Below are positions 1-10,260 of a stretch of DNA of 64,000 nt, one piece after another. Positions within the stretch are counted from its first letter, which is position 1, and every line of letters begins with the position of its first letter. Both the position numbers and the translations under genes were made by a program. The DNA comes from Roridomyces roridus (lineage: Eukaryota; Basidiomycota; Agaricomycetes; Agaricales; Mycenaceae), in assembly GCA_029378245.1 (NCBI GenBank), contig JARKIF010000034.1, forward strand, positions 186,001-250,000, in the 5' to 3' direction. The notes beneath the pieces were generated by a model. The model was given only the letters and a program-made list of their open reading frames with translations, did not search any database and was not told the origin of the DNA.

Positions 1-1096
1 CATTGGCAGCCAGACCACTGGGCTGCATGCAACGGAAGGAAGTAATGCAGGGCTCCATGCAACGAAGCCGAGTGATGCAGGGTCACGCGTCACAGGCTCT
101 AGTCGTGAAGACCCGATGTCACAACACAGGAGTCATGGCCGTAGCCGAGCAGACCTGGGTGTTTCCGTGTGCGATGTGGTGGGCGATTGAGAGAGGAATA
201 GAATTTGGGCAAGACGAGATGCGCCTCCTGAACTCATTGCTCCGGCAAATGGGGTTCAAACCGACTGGGAAACGCGTCTGCCTCGCGGCGAGGAACAGCA
301 AAGCGATGCGGCAGCCAAGCGATGCGAGCTTCAGAGGTAGAAGCACCGTCTGACGGGGAACGTAGGCCTTACGGCGAGAGAGGGGATGGGAAGGATGCCG
401 GTGAGCCCAAGGCGATTGACTGTGGCACGGAGTCGCCGGACGACGCGAAGTCGCTCCTCTCTCGCCATGTCTCAGACCAGGCTGTTATGACGTCCAAACT
501 CGGCTGAAATTCGAATGAGCCTAGAGTGGAGAGGACGCAATGACTTGTACTCACCGGATAAGAAAGTGGGAGAGCTCTGGGTCCGAGTGTGCCTCTTCAG
601 CGCGTCAATGACGTTGAAAGGGTGCTTGCTGTCCGCTATCGTCAGCAGACGAGCTCTGGATGTCCTGCGAGTTGATAAATTAGTACGGGAGCGTCAACTG
701 TATGAGGGCGGACACACAGGAAGGCCGAACACGAGGAAAGGATACGAAGACATCGGTAGATGTTTTCGCGCAGATTGAGATCCTAGGTTGGCGACACCCT
801 GCCAGAGAGGGCAACGAGCCGATTCCAGTGGATGGGTGGGGTGAGCGAATTTTCGAAGATGGACGTTCTGAGTCAAGACCAATGGCATCGTGATCCGATT
901 CGTCGCTAGCTCATTTGATGTCCATACCACATACATATCTATTCTACCCCTCCAACCCGTATGGTATGGACAGCTACCTTCATTCCCAACGAAATAGCTA
1001 TATTCAAGTTCATGTGTGTCACTGATGGTTCGACGCTCGTAAACTCGCAAGGTGAACAGGTAAAAGTATCCACACAGCCATTCAATGTTTCCCTAA
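1..1096. other. No confident gene; short degenerate repeat near the left edge
   Basis: I see no convincing coding exon here. Open frames occur on both strands but none resembles a known domain or is joined by good splice sites. The first 100 bases contain imperfect repeats built on atgcagggctccatgcaa-like units. A possible donor (cag|gtaaaa, about 1060) lies just before the acceptor that opens the next feature, so an upstream exon of that gene could lie around 961-1060, but its translation looks like nothing I know. Confidence 0.5.
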
Positions 1097-1594
1097 GCGA
1101 CACCTCTACCCGCTTCGCCCGCTGTAGTGCCACCGCCGTCGAGGCGCGTCGACCAGCAAGCGACTGTCCGGCACATGCCCGAGGCGCAAGGGTCGCGCAA
1201 CAGCCACTCTACCCGAAGAGAGCCGTCGGACGAGTACGACGACGACTACGACGAGTACCCTGACGCATACTCGTCTCGTGGAGGCAGTACTGCGCAGTTA
1301 TCAGATAAGATGAACCATGTACAGCTGGAGGATGATCTACCCGATACGACCATGCTCGACTCTGTCATATTACCAGCCATAGCTTCCGTGCGTATATTCC
1401 GTTTTTGTGTGGGACGTGAATGCTAATACCATTCGTCTCAGTTGTTCCCCAGGGTATCCTCCCAAGAGGCACGGGTCGCTCTCAGCGCTTTGCAACGGGC
1501 ATTCACTGATGCCGAGAGAATTATTCCCGGGGTGACCATGGAACTGGTCAACGAAATCGTCGACTCTGTCGAGCACGTCGAAGAGGACCGATGA
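1097..1594 (+). CDS. 3' exons of a truncated gene, possibly the C-terminal tail of a germinal-centre (STE20-like) kinase
   Basis: Two joined exons give a convincing protein end. The first runs from an acceptor near 1097 through an acidic linker (SDEYDDDYDEYPDAYSSRGG) to LPDTTMLDSVILPAIAS. After a 53-base intron (gtgcgt...tctcag) the second continues LFPRVSSQEARVALSALQRAF, then a stretch ending IVDSVEHVEEDR and a TGA at 1592-1594. The acidic linker followed by a short helical end reminds me of the C-terminal region of fungal Kic1/Nak1-type kinases; that match is from memory and unproven. No kinase domain is visible in the preceding kilobase, and the frame has a stop (taa at 1094) just upstream of the acceptor. 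Either distant exons lie left of the window or the 5' part has been lost. Confidence 0.42.
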
Positions 1595-2385
1595 GTTGTA
1601 ATATTTCCTTTTCATCGCACGCAACACATTATTTTGGACACGGTATCAAGTAGTACAATCATTCCCGGCCTTTGTATCTGACTATTCTGTTTCCCTCTCC
1701 CTCCCTCACTCACACATCATCCATCCGCGCTTTCTGTATACCGTCTCCAGCGTAAATAATATGACTTGAATGCTACGGATTAATAGACAAAAAAGTCGAC
1801 TTCTGTTTCTTTTTCCCTGACGTTTTCCTCGAGCGACTTCGCTTGTGTTGCGTCCTCGTTGGGTGATCATAGTAGGGTCTCGAGGATAAGGCAAAGGCGG
1901 GTCTACCTGGAAGAGGTTTGAGCACAGTGTGTCAAGAATGAGAGTCGTGCCATACCAAATAGACGGTCGTCGCGTGGGCCTCAGATTCAGACATTCCAAA
2001 ATCCGACAAAAGCAAATGCACCCAAACTCGGCTATCGTGGCAGCGTCTTCAATTTGGTGTATACGAATAACGCTGCATCTGTCAAGTATGTTTATATCGT
2101 TCGTTCCCTTGGACGCTGTCCCTGACCTCGACAAAACCAGACTCTGGGAGCAGGAAGGAGCGCAAGCCAGAGGTGTAGGGGTCGCAATCGACAAGACTTG
2201 TAAGTATAGGTTCATCGTCGACATTGAGCATAATGAGTGGGAGGGGATTGCAAGGAAGTGATTGATCGCGCCCCTATGTATTACTATCTGATAAGATGAG
2301 CGCTCCCTCACTCCCACTTTCCGTATAGCGTCTCCGTAAATAACATGACTTGAATGCTACAGATTAACAGACAAGAAATCGACTA
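1595..2385. other. Intergenic stretch holding a duplicated AP-3 delta 3' end
   Basis: There is no supported gene. A 203-codon open frame on minus (2317 to 1706) has no recognisable content and coincides with the repeat described in the next entry, so I regard it as chance. Confidence 0.5.
1726..1845. repeat. Imperfect copy of the AP-3 delta 3' end (partner at 2313-2443)
   Basis: The run tgacttgaatgctac followed by a(c/g)attaa(t/c)agaca and a pyrimidine-rich tail occurs at about 1759-1834 and again at about 2345-2443. The preceding gtata(c/g)cgtctcc...gtaaata also matches. The second copy covers the stop codon, the basic C-terminal codons and the 3' flank of the AP-3 delta gene; the first is degenerate. 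It looks like an old local duplication about 590 bases apart. Confidence 0.6.
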
Positions 2386-5300
2386 TCAGCCAACCTCTGT
2401 CCGTTTCTTCTTCCCCGGCGTCTTCTTTTTCGAACGAGTGACTTTTATAGGCTCGGGTGTGCTCGTCCTAACCGCCTCGTCGTCGACCTCGTATTGAGGG
2501 AAGGATGTGGCCATCGCGCCGCGTGTAGGAGTGTTGGTGCCTCCTGTTGATCGCGGCGAGGGCGTCACAGGTAAGGGTGGTAGAACGGCGCCATCGGGCA
2601 TCTCGCCGTCTCTGTCGATTGTGAATGATGTACTGGAGGGCGTGTATGATTCTCGTAATGAGGGTAATACCCGGTGGTCGTCTGTAGCGTGTTAAGTCTA
2701 ACTGAAGACGAAGGAATGAAGGCCATGTACCTAAAGGGAGCGCAGGCATTCCTTCTAACCGGACAACAGGTATCGAATCCACATCGTCGTGAGTTCGCGA
2801 AGTGGATGGTCGATCGTCGACAATGTAATACGGGTCCTCCCGCATTCGTTCTCGTCGTTCAGCCAGTCGCTGCTCAAGCCCATGTTTTTCAGCAGCACCA
2901 GCAGAGCAAATGAAGTTGACGCACCTGTTCCCTCTCAAGAGCTTCCTCAGGCGTCTCCACATGGCCCTCGGGTGACGCCAGCTCATCTGCATCCCCGTTA
3001 ACCTCCTCCTTGTGTCTATTCTTCGCCTTGGCCTTGCCCCCGTTGACCTCACTCTTGCCCTTACCCTTCCCCTTCTTGGCCTTCCTAGCCGCCTTGGCCT
3101 CCGGATCCTCCACAACAGCCTCTGGCGGCGGCGGCACAATCCACGCATCCAGATCCAGACCGTCAGGAATGGCCACGCTGGCTTGTGCTGCTAACGCCAC
3201 GGGGTTGAGCTCGTACACATCATGGAGCGGTTGAATGAGGTATAGGCTCTTTGGGAATCGGGGCTCGTTTGATGACATGGGGTCAAAGGAAGAGGAGGCT
3301 TCGGCGAAGGGGTTTTCCGCGGGTCCTCGCGGTCGGTAGGATTTCAGGTCCGCTTGGATGAAGGTGAATAGTTGGAGCGAGTTTGCAGCCTGTAATCAGA
3401 CGAGCTCGATAAATACGGGAGAAATAATTAATTAAAACACTCACCCGCTCTTGCACCTCCACATCTGAGCTTTTAGCAAAGTCGCCGACGCGGGTGATGA
3501 ACAAGTCAACGGTAGTATTGACTTCAGCGAGATCGCTGTCGTCCCACCGCTGTGCGATTTCCGCTGCCCAATATCCAAATATTTTGGATGTAGCATGGAT
3601 GTAGACGGCCACTATCTCGGGATGCAACGTAGTCACTTGAGGCTGCAGGAGGTACGGCAGGAGTTTTTGAGGCTCCGAAAGCTCGCTGAGGCGCAAGATG
3701 AGTAAACTAGAGGCGAAGAACGAACGAACAAACCTGCAATATTCCCCACATATCCAAGCAGCAGCCCAAAGTACCTCGGAGCAACTCCCCTCCTCACGAG
3801 CATTATGCAATATCGTATCGTCGCAAAGCAGAGTATACATCAGCTTGACCGCATAGCGCCTCACGCCTTTAACCCGACCCACGACGTCAACGAGTTGATC
3901 TCGAATTTGCACTCCCACGTCAACGTTGGCGACGTGTGCCAGGTCAACGAGGACGGAGAGATACCACTCAAAGTTGGTGATGTTCTCGTACATTGATTGT
4001 GAGCAAATGCTGAGAATTCGCTGGGCGAGGACGAGGCGATAGGCGGGGGATTGGCTAGGGGAGAGAGGTTTATTTGACGTGGGTGAGCTGGGGATAGTGT
4101 GTTGAGCGAGTGATTGGGCGGCTGTTTGCGCGGTTGAGGAGGAGTCGGGGACGAGATGGGAGAGGACTTGTTGGACAATGGATTGGAGGTTATTCGGTGT
4201 CACCTGAAACGTATTTTAGTACAAGTGGAAATTTTCGAGATTTGACGGACCATGGCGGATACAAGATCCAATGCTCGCAATCGTATACTGATATCTTGGT
4301 CATTGACGCTAGCGAGAATCGTGTCTTGGTATTCCGCTACCAAATGAGGATGCGTCGGCACGATCTTGACCAGGGCAAGTAAAGCAATGTACTTGACTAG
4401 AACCCGTTATTCGAGACAATCAAAAGCGACTTTTAATACATACGATTCTGATCTGCATCTTGAATAAAGGCAGCAAGCTTCGAGACACACAACTTGGCCA
4501 GAGAGTAGCCCGAAGACCCTTGTAGCATCCCTCCAATGATGCAAGTGTGTACACATTCATACAACAACGAGATAGCAGGTGTTGTGGAGATGAGCTCTGT
4601 TATGGGTGGCTGGAGTTTCTTGACCAGCCGCGGTTCATGCGGTGATAGTGACCCAAACTGAAATGCATGGTATTAGAAAATGCTTCAGGAAGTGGAGGAC
4701 CGTGTACCAATTTGACGATCTTTATGAGCATCCAATTGTTCGTGGAGCTGGTCAGCAGATGGAATAGCTGGGGAGCGAGTGTCAGGTAATCCTCCGGATT
4801 GCGTCGTGCCAATTCACAAAGAACGTTGACGGTCGAAGCAACCACGCCTATTCTAGTTGAGTGAGCCCGGAATGCGCGTCAAAATAGTTGGAAAACGCGC
4901 CTGGATCGGGGTCGTCCAACTTGTCCTTCAGCCGCGCGACGCCAGGCTGCAGCGCTTCCGGGTACTTGATCATGACTTTGTACAGTGCCAAAATCGCTCG
5001 TTTCCGGATGTGGGCTCGGGAATGCGTCAACATGGTGATTAATTCGGGCGACAAGTCGCGACCCAGGTCTGGGGTGACGATGTGGGATAGACCGTTTAGC
5101 GTCAAAGCCACGTCTGAAGGGTTGGAGGTCATGTCCTACGCGGAATGAATATCATTGCCAAGGTAGATGAATCTCGACCGACGCACCTTCTTGAGTAGAT
5201 TCGTGGTGAGCATGAGAACGTCCGTTTCCTGGTCAAAGGACTGCACGGCGGCGAGATATCCGACACTTTTGAGATGGAATCTCGTGGAGGACATGACCTC

Positions 5301-5554
5301 GACTACATGGAATGAGGCCCAGCTCATATCTAACCCCAACATATCGAGCTACACGCAAGGTAGTGAGACGGCCGCCTGCTGTCGGGGGGTGTACATACAT
5401 AAGTGAGCTTGAGGACGGCACCAGCCTTGAGCTCCATGTCGTCGCTCTTGATCTCTGTCCTGATTTCATCGACGGCCTTGGCTATGAACTTGGATTCGTC
5501 CTTCTTGTTGGCGCGCAGGCCACGAATGAGGTCTTGCAGCGTGCGTTCCCACAT
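2386..5554 (-). CDS. APL5: AP-3 adaptor complex subunit delta
   Basis: This is the large delta subunit of the AP-3 clathrin-associated adaptor, which sorts cargo from Golgi or endosomes to the vacuole. The start is ATG at 5554, opening MWERTLQDLIRGLRANKKDE, the family's characteristic N-terminus. It is followed by VLKLTY, LGLDMSWASFHVVEVMSS and SVGYLAAVQSF on successive exons, typical of the adaptin N-terminal HEAT-like trunk. Later exons carry HSRAHIRKRAILALYKVMIK, VASTVNVLCELARRNP and the helical repeats of 4203-3283. The C-terminal part is charged and repetitive (EAKAARKAKKGKGKGK) and ends in a basic tail with a TGA at 2386-2388. I count about eight or more short introns and estimate 850-900 residues, usual for fungi. 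It is transcribed away from the monooxygenase gene at 6399. No damage was seen. Confidence 0.92.
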
Positions 5555-5947
5555 AATGCCGCGTATAAGGGACCTCGATTCACGCAGGGAACATTGTGGA
5601 GGGTGACGTGATTGGAAATCAGCGGCTTGCTCCCGACCACAAACTCTGTCCGACTCTTTGGCTTAAACGAACTTGCGAACCCCTTCAAGTTGGATGCTCG
5701 GGCAGTACAAACGCCTTTGTTCCGATTCACAGGCTTTGGGCAGACTACGACCACCCACGTACAATGAAGACATCTATTTGGATGGATTATTGCACGATGC
5801 TTTGACGATGCTACTACCGGCCCATGGTGCCGATTCTCGGGAGATGGTGTCCAGAGAGAAAGACTGGAGAATGGCGGCTTGTATGGACGGATTTATGGCA
5901 GGACTCCGCTCCGCCCCGCACGCCCATTCCGTCTCTTTCCTCATGTT
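5555..5947. other. Intergenic region upstream of AP-3 delta
   Basis: No confident gene. Overlapping frames of 60-170 codons on plus (5673-6188, 5824-6456) have no recognisable domains and unusual composition. The region presumably holds the AP-3 delta promoter. Confidence 0.4.
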
Positions 5948-6461
5948 TCAAGGTCCAAACTGCTTCTCCATGTTGCTCATCTCGACTAGGATGTGGTCCT
6001 CACTACCGTATTTTACCCCAGTTATTTCCTGTACTTGTCGCAAACGAATATTTCGAAGCAGTTCGTGGGAGTATTACTTGGCTTTCTCTGTCTCGATCCA
6101 CAACCATGTTGCACTATCGAGCCCACGCCCTTCACGTACAACGAATCAACGCGCAAACTGCGCGCATCGGTGGCATTATGGTGCCTGACGGCGATGAGAT
6201 GTTGGCCTCCTCAGCGTTGAACCCGACGCGCTTGGTTCTTCGCGTTTCTTGCTGCAGCTCTGATCTCCCAACGCTTTTCTACATGCACGCGTCCGTCAAC
6301 CTGTGGGACAGTCTGAAAGCGCGCAAATCCAATGACTCCAATTCAATCTCCATCTCTCTCAGGATGCGACAAATGGGCGCCCCATCATCCGGTGACCCAT
6401 GGCCACATATAATGGGACAGTTCGTACTTCCAACATATCGGAATGCCGCCTTGTGAGTCAC
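5948..6461 (-). pseudogene. Decayed minus-strand reading frame of unknown origin
   Basis: Several minus-strand segments read like real protein but sit in different frames. They are REMEIELESLDLRAFRLSHR (about 6362-6300), RTKRVGFNAEEANISSPSGT (about 6238-6180), REGRGLDSATWLWIETEKAK (about 6140-6080) and, after an in-frame TAA, ELLRNIRLRQVQEITGVKYG running to GP and a TGA at 5948-5950. Charged helical composition and conserved-looking tryptophans argue against chance. The in-frame stop and frame changes suggest a C-terminal gene remnant, perhaps from a transposon-encoded protein. I cannot assign a family. Its upstream end overlaps the first exon of the monooxygenase gene. Confidence 0.33.
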
Positions 6462-8995
6462 GGTAGGTTCCCCGCGCCAGACTTACTCAAGCTTTGCAGC
6501 AGCGTTATTTGGAGATTCTGCGATTGATGCTGCGCGTCCCATACGCGTCGTTGTGGTCGGAGCAGGATTTAGTGGTGCGTTGTAGATTTCAATTCGCACA
6601 GTGTATAACCCGAATCCAGGCATCACGACTGCAATCCGGTGAGCAGCTTTCATTCCAGGATACCTTCATTCGAACGCATACATAGATTGCTGCAGCGCGT
6701 CCCAAACATCAAGTTGACTATTTACGAAGCGTACGCGGGTGTCGGAGGGACCTGGTTCTCGAACAAGTATCCCGGAATTGCATGCGACATCCCCAGCCAT
6801 TGCTACCAACTATCGTTTTTTCAGAAGGTATTCACTCGAAGGCTCGACGAAATTCCTTGACTGACTGGTGGCGCAGACAGACTGGTCGTCTTTCTATGCG
6901 CCTGGCCATGGTACGAAGTCTCTCAAGATCAATTCACATACCAATCTTGTATTTAGAAATCCAAGCGTATCTCCAATCTGCAGGTCTGCATTCCACGGCC
7001 ACTGCAACGTTCACTCACTACTTTCAGTGGACGCATACAAACTCTGGCCGTACATCAAGCTTGAACACCGCCTCACCAATGCCATCTACTCTGAAGAAAC
7101 GGGCAAATGGAATTTAACTATTCAATACGGAAATGCAGAGCAATTCGACGACACTGCGGATATCCTCATCACTGCCATGGGCGCGCTGAGTCGATGGAAG
7201 TGGCCAGATATCAAAGGTCTCGACTCGTTTACTGGCAAGATCATGCATAGCGCCAATTGGGAGGCGGACAAGGGTGAAGGTGCTTGGGAGGATTCGTGGA
7301 AAGATAAAAGGGTTGGAGTTATTGGTGTGGTGAGTATCCATATATTTCCTTGACCACGGAATCCAACTCTCATCAGGGTTCCTCTGCCATCCAAATTGTC
7401 CCAGCTCTGCAGCCCAAAGTCGGCCATCTGATCAATTACGTTCGCGGCAAGACCTGGGTGTCTCCCACGTTCCTTGGGAATCGCGCAGGGGAATTGGGGA
7501 TGGGGAAGACCGAGTCGAATTGCACGTCGACTTGTTTTCCCCCTCTCCGGCACGCTGATTGACGGTCACAGATGTATTCACGGACAAGGACAAGGAACAA
7601 TACAAAGATCCGATGTTCTACAAAGAGTTTAGAAGAGATTTGGAATCGGATCTGAACGTCCGTATCCATACATCTTACTTTCAAGCAACATTGATTGATG
7701 ATGAGCTCAGTCGATCCACGTCGTCACGTTGAAGGGGAACGCCCTGCAAGAGATTGGCAAGGCGGCGTTCAAAGAGGATATGTTGCAGCGGCTATCAGCT
7801 AGGCCGCTCATTGCTGAACGACGTGAGTGTTCTTGTTTGACGTTGCTTGGTGCTGATTTCTTGTCCAGTTATTCCTGAATTCTCCCCCGGATGCCGTCGT
7901 TTGACTCCGGGGCCAGGGTATCTCGAAGCCCTCTGCACAGATAATGTTCTTCCCAGCTCGTTTCTCTAGCCTCACTCTCTGACTCTGACCCAGGTCGAAT
8001 TCAATTCCACCGAGATTAAGCAAATTCTGCCCACAGGAATCGAAACAGTCGACGGCAAGGTAGATGAGCTGGACGTTATAGTCTGGTTAGTCCTTTCACG
8101 TCCAACTGCCGACTCGTCCATAGTCAAATATCTACAGCGCAACCGGGTTCGATACCTCATATAAGCCCCGTTTCCCCATCGTTGGGCGTGGCGGGGTGAA
8201 GTTGGCTGACAAGTACACGCCGCACGCGAAGCATTATCTCTCCGTCGCGATTGATGGGTTCCCGAATTGGTTCCAGGTCATGGGGCCGAATTCTGCTGTG
8301 GGCAGTGGGTGAGTGCATGTTAACGCTGCGTTCGAGTTGGACTTACCTCGAGCTCAGATCCCTACTGATTGTAATCGAACGGCAAGTCGACTATATCGTA
8401 GAGGCGACCCTAAAGTTGCAGCGCGAACATCTGAAGAGTATGGAAGTCAAGGTTGAGGCGGTGGAAGATTGGGATGCGTACATCGAGGTCAGTTGTTATA
8501 TTCAACCACGAACACTCGATTGATGCTCTGGGTAGCACCATTTTAAGAAGGTAGGAACAGGCCGCGCAAGAACTTGTATTGACGCAAGCAGACCGTGTTC
8601 AGTGAAAAGTGCCGTTCATGGTATAAACAGGGCGGGGAGGAGGGACGGGTAGTGGCTCTGTGGCCTGGTGCGTTTGCGTTTGCGTCTTGATAAGAATGCT
8701 GGAACTGCATATAGGATCTTGCCTTCACGCCGCGCGCGCGCTCGAGCACCCACGCTGGGAGGATTACAACTACGAGTATCTGGAGGGCCATACGAATCGG
8801 TTCTTCTGGGCTGGGAATGGCACGACTGTGGCAGAGGAGACGGCCGGTGCTGATAGTAAGCCGTATGCATATCCTTCTGGTCGCCGTTAACTGGCAATTG
8901 TAGAGGCGTGGTACTTGAGCGAGGTCGATGTGCCGCCGCGTATGTATCTTCCTGTTCAGCGTCCCGCACGGATTGACGAGGTTGTAGTTTCCTAG
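6399..8995 (+). CDS. Flavin-containing (Baeyer-Villiger-type) monooxygenase
   Basis: This is an FAD- and NADPH-dependent monooxygenase of the Baeyer-Villiger class, which inserts oxygen into ketones or related substrates. ATG at 6399 opens MATYNGTVRTSNISECRL; a splice at the g of 'cac g|gtaggt' leads into PIRVVVVGAGFSG, the first Rossmann (FAD) motif. Next come GGTWFSNKYPGIACDIPSH, the fingerprint-like FTGKIMHSANWE (FxGxxxHxxxW), GVIGV|GSSAIQIVPALQP (second, NADPH-binding Rossmann motif, split by an intron) and ATGFDTSYKPRFP. The C-terminal part has GPNSAVGSGS and the end MYLPVQRPARIDEVVVS, with a TAG at 8993-8995. About a dozen short introns; estimated 600 residues, the expected size. The substrate cannot be told from sequence. 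It looks intact. Confidence 0.88.
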
Positions 8996-9447
8996 CGCAA
9001 TTCTTTTGTATTTAGGATTGCATTTTACAGCGTACAACATTTCTTTGTACCATGTAATACCTAATCAAGACCAACCCGCTTACTCTCACCGGACCCGTGT
9101 TCAGCAAACGCACATCTCACCACTATCTCATCTTTCACCACCGGCAGACTCGGACTGGCCGACCTACCGCATTCTTCATCATTTATTTCTCCCAGCGACC
9201 AGATCAAACCCTAGCCCACGTCCGAAACACCATGTTTGACGAGCTGGGATCCAGCCTGAGGGACAAGAAGGGTTCTACACTGGCAGGACTACGGTTACCT
9301 GGCCCCAACATTATTTGCTGCATCCCTTCTTTCCACCCTTCTCCACCTCCTGTCACGAACACATTTCGAGGAGCAACTGCACTTGGGAAGAGCGCAAGCA
9401 ACAAAGAAGTTTCACGAGAATACAGACGTCAAATAATAATAAGATGA
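8996..9447. other. Intergenic, no supported gene
   Basis: Small open frames on plus (ATG at 9231, about 70 codons) and minus exist but none is recognisable. The stretch lies between the 3' ends of the monooxygenase gene (plus) and the split Crinkler/RHS-like gene (minus). Confidence 0.5.
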
Positions 9448-9789
9448 TTATTGCGCAATCTTTTTCAGGGCATCGTGAATGTCCGGGGAGACATACTGCA
9501 CTCCCACCTTGTACTCCATCTGCCTTGCTCCTCTGCGCGTTTGCTTCGCTTCGAATACATCCTCTTTCTTGACCCACAGAAAATGCCACTGTATGATCCC
9601 CACATTGAGTGTTGAATTCTCCAGCACTTCTTTCCAGGCCTCCCAATCCCCTCCATCAGCATAAAACTGCTCGTTGGAAGGTTTGTGTCGAGGGCTGACC
9701 GTTATCTGGACCGCCATCAGGTGGGTAATCCTTTGGGCGGCATTTCCGGTGCTCCACACAACCACAGCATCGACGTATCGGAAATCAAA
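9448..9789 (-). pseudogene. 3' fragment of Crinkler/RHS-like gene copy A (nuclease-like domain), separated by a transposon
   Basis: This minus-strand exon encodes the C-terminal domain of the protein whose 5' part lies at 19446-21617. It opens with FRYVDAVVVWSTGNAAQR and continues MAVQITVSPRHKPS, GDWEAWKEVL and IIQWHFLWVK, ending at a TAA (9448-9450). It matches the last about 105 residues of copy B (27209 onward) almost position by position. The hydrophobic strand with D, followed by QIT and H, resembles the restriction-endonuclease-like domain described for RHS/Crinkler effectors; that assignment is inference. Here it is cut off from its promoter and N-terminal exons by 9.6 kb of inserted DNA, so it is presumably not expressed as part of a whole protein. 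Confidence 0.75.
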
Positions 9790-9799
9790 ACACCCATGC
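9790..9799. repeat. Left target-site duplication of the KDZ element
   Basis: acacccatgc directly precedes the left inverted repeat. The right flank has acaccaacgc: eight of ten positions agree. A duplication of 8-10 bases fits what is reported for KDZ/Zisupton-type elements (about 8). Confidence 0.65.
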
Positions 9800-9851
9800 T
9801 ATGGGGTTGATGGCGGATTGGCGGATTGATGGCGGATTGATGGCGGAATTC
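9800..9851 (+). repeat. Left terminal inverted repeat of the KDZ element
   Basis: It holds three ttgatggcgga units and one shorter ttggcgga unit, ending gatggcggaattc. It is the inverted partner of 19386-19435. Confidence 0.8.
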
Positions 9852-10200
9852 CCTTGCACCGAACTCCATGTACGGCGATCTCCAAGTACTCATGCATGCT
9901 TTTCCGTGCAAGGGATTTACCCTGCATCCCTTCTCCTGCACCTAGGACCTCGTCTTGAGTAATCTGGTCCGCTATTTCCATTCACAGATTTCCATGTAAG
10001 GATACCGGTGTAAGCAAATCCATGCAAGGAATCTCGTACATGCATTGCTCTGAAGCCTGTGCAAGGAATCCTGTGCACAAAGTCCCTTCTACCAGATTTC
10101 TTCGTCCGGCCAAATCCCCTACACGGAAAACCATGCACGGAAAACTGTACAAGTGAGACGTGCATGAAATTCTGTGCACCGAATTCCATCCATAGATTAG
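9852..10200. repeat. Left subterminal repeat array of the KDZ element
   Basis: Many degenerate copies of a short motif occur in both orientations, for example ttccgtgcaaggga, ccatgcaaggaatc, ctgtgcaaggaatc, catgcacggaaaac and tgtgcaccgaattcc. The consensus is roughly tgcacggaat, spaced about 20-35 bases. The same motif fills the right subterminal region. Such arrays often bind the transposase; that role is inferred. Confidence 0.7.
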
Positions 10201-10260
10201 CGGAGACTTTGTTTGCTTGTAGCTATTCAAAGCCCTGAACAACTTCCAGCGACAGCCATC

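Noticed and set aside
1706..2317. 203-codon open frame on minus
   Set aside because: No recognisable domain, it spans the degenerate AP-3 3' repeat, and its composition looks non-coding.
5673..6456. Two overlapping plus-strand frames of 171 and 210 codons
   Set aside because: No recognisable content; the minus strand of the same stretch reads better as decayed protein, and the monooxygenase start lies at 6399.
9815..10190. Possible CRISPR-like or short tandem array at the left end of the KDZ element
   Set aside because: The repeats are degenerate, occur in both orientations and have irregular spacing; they are subterminal transposon repeats in a eukaryotic genome.
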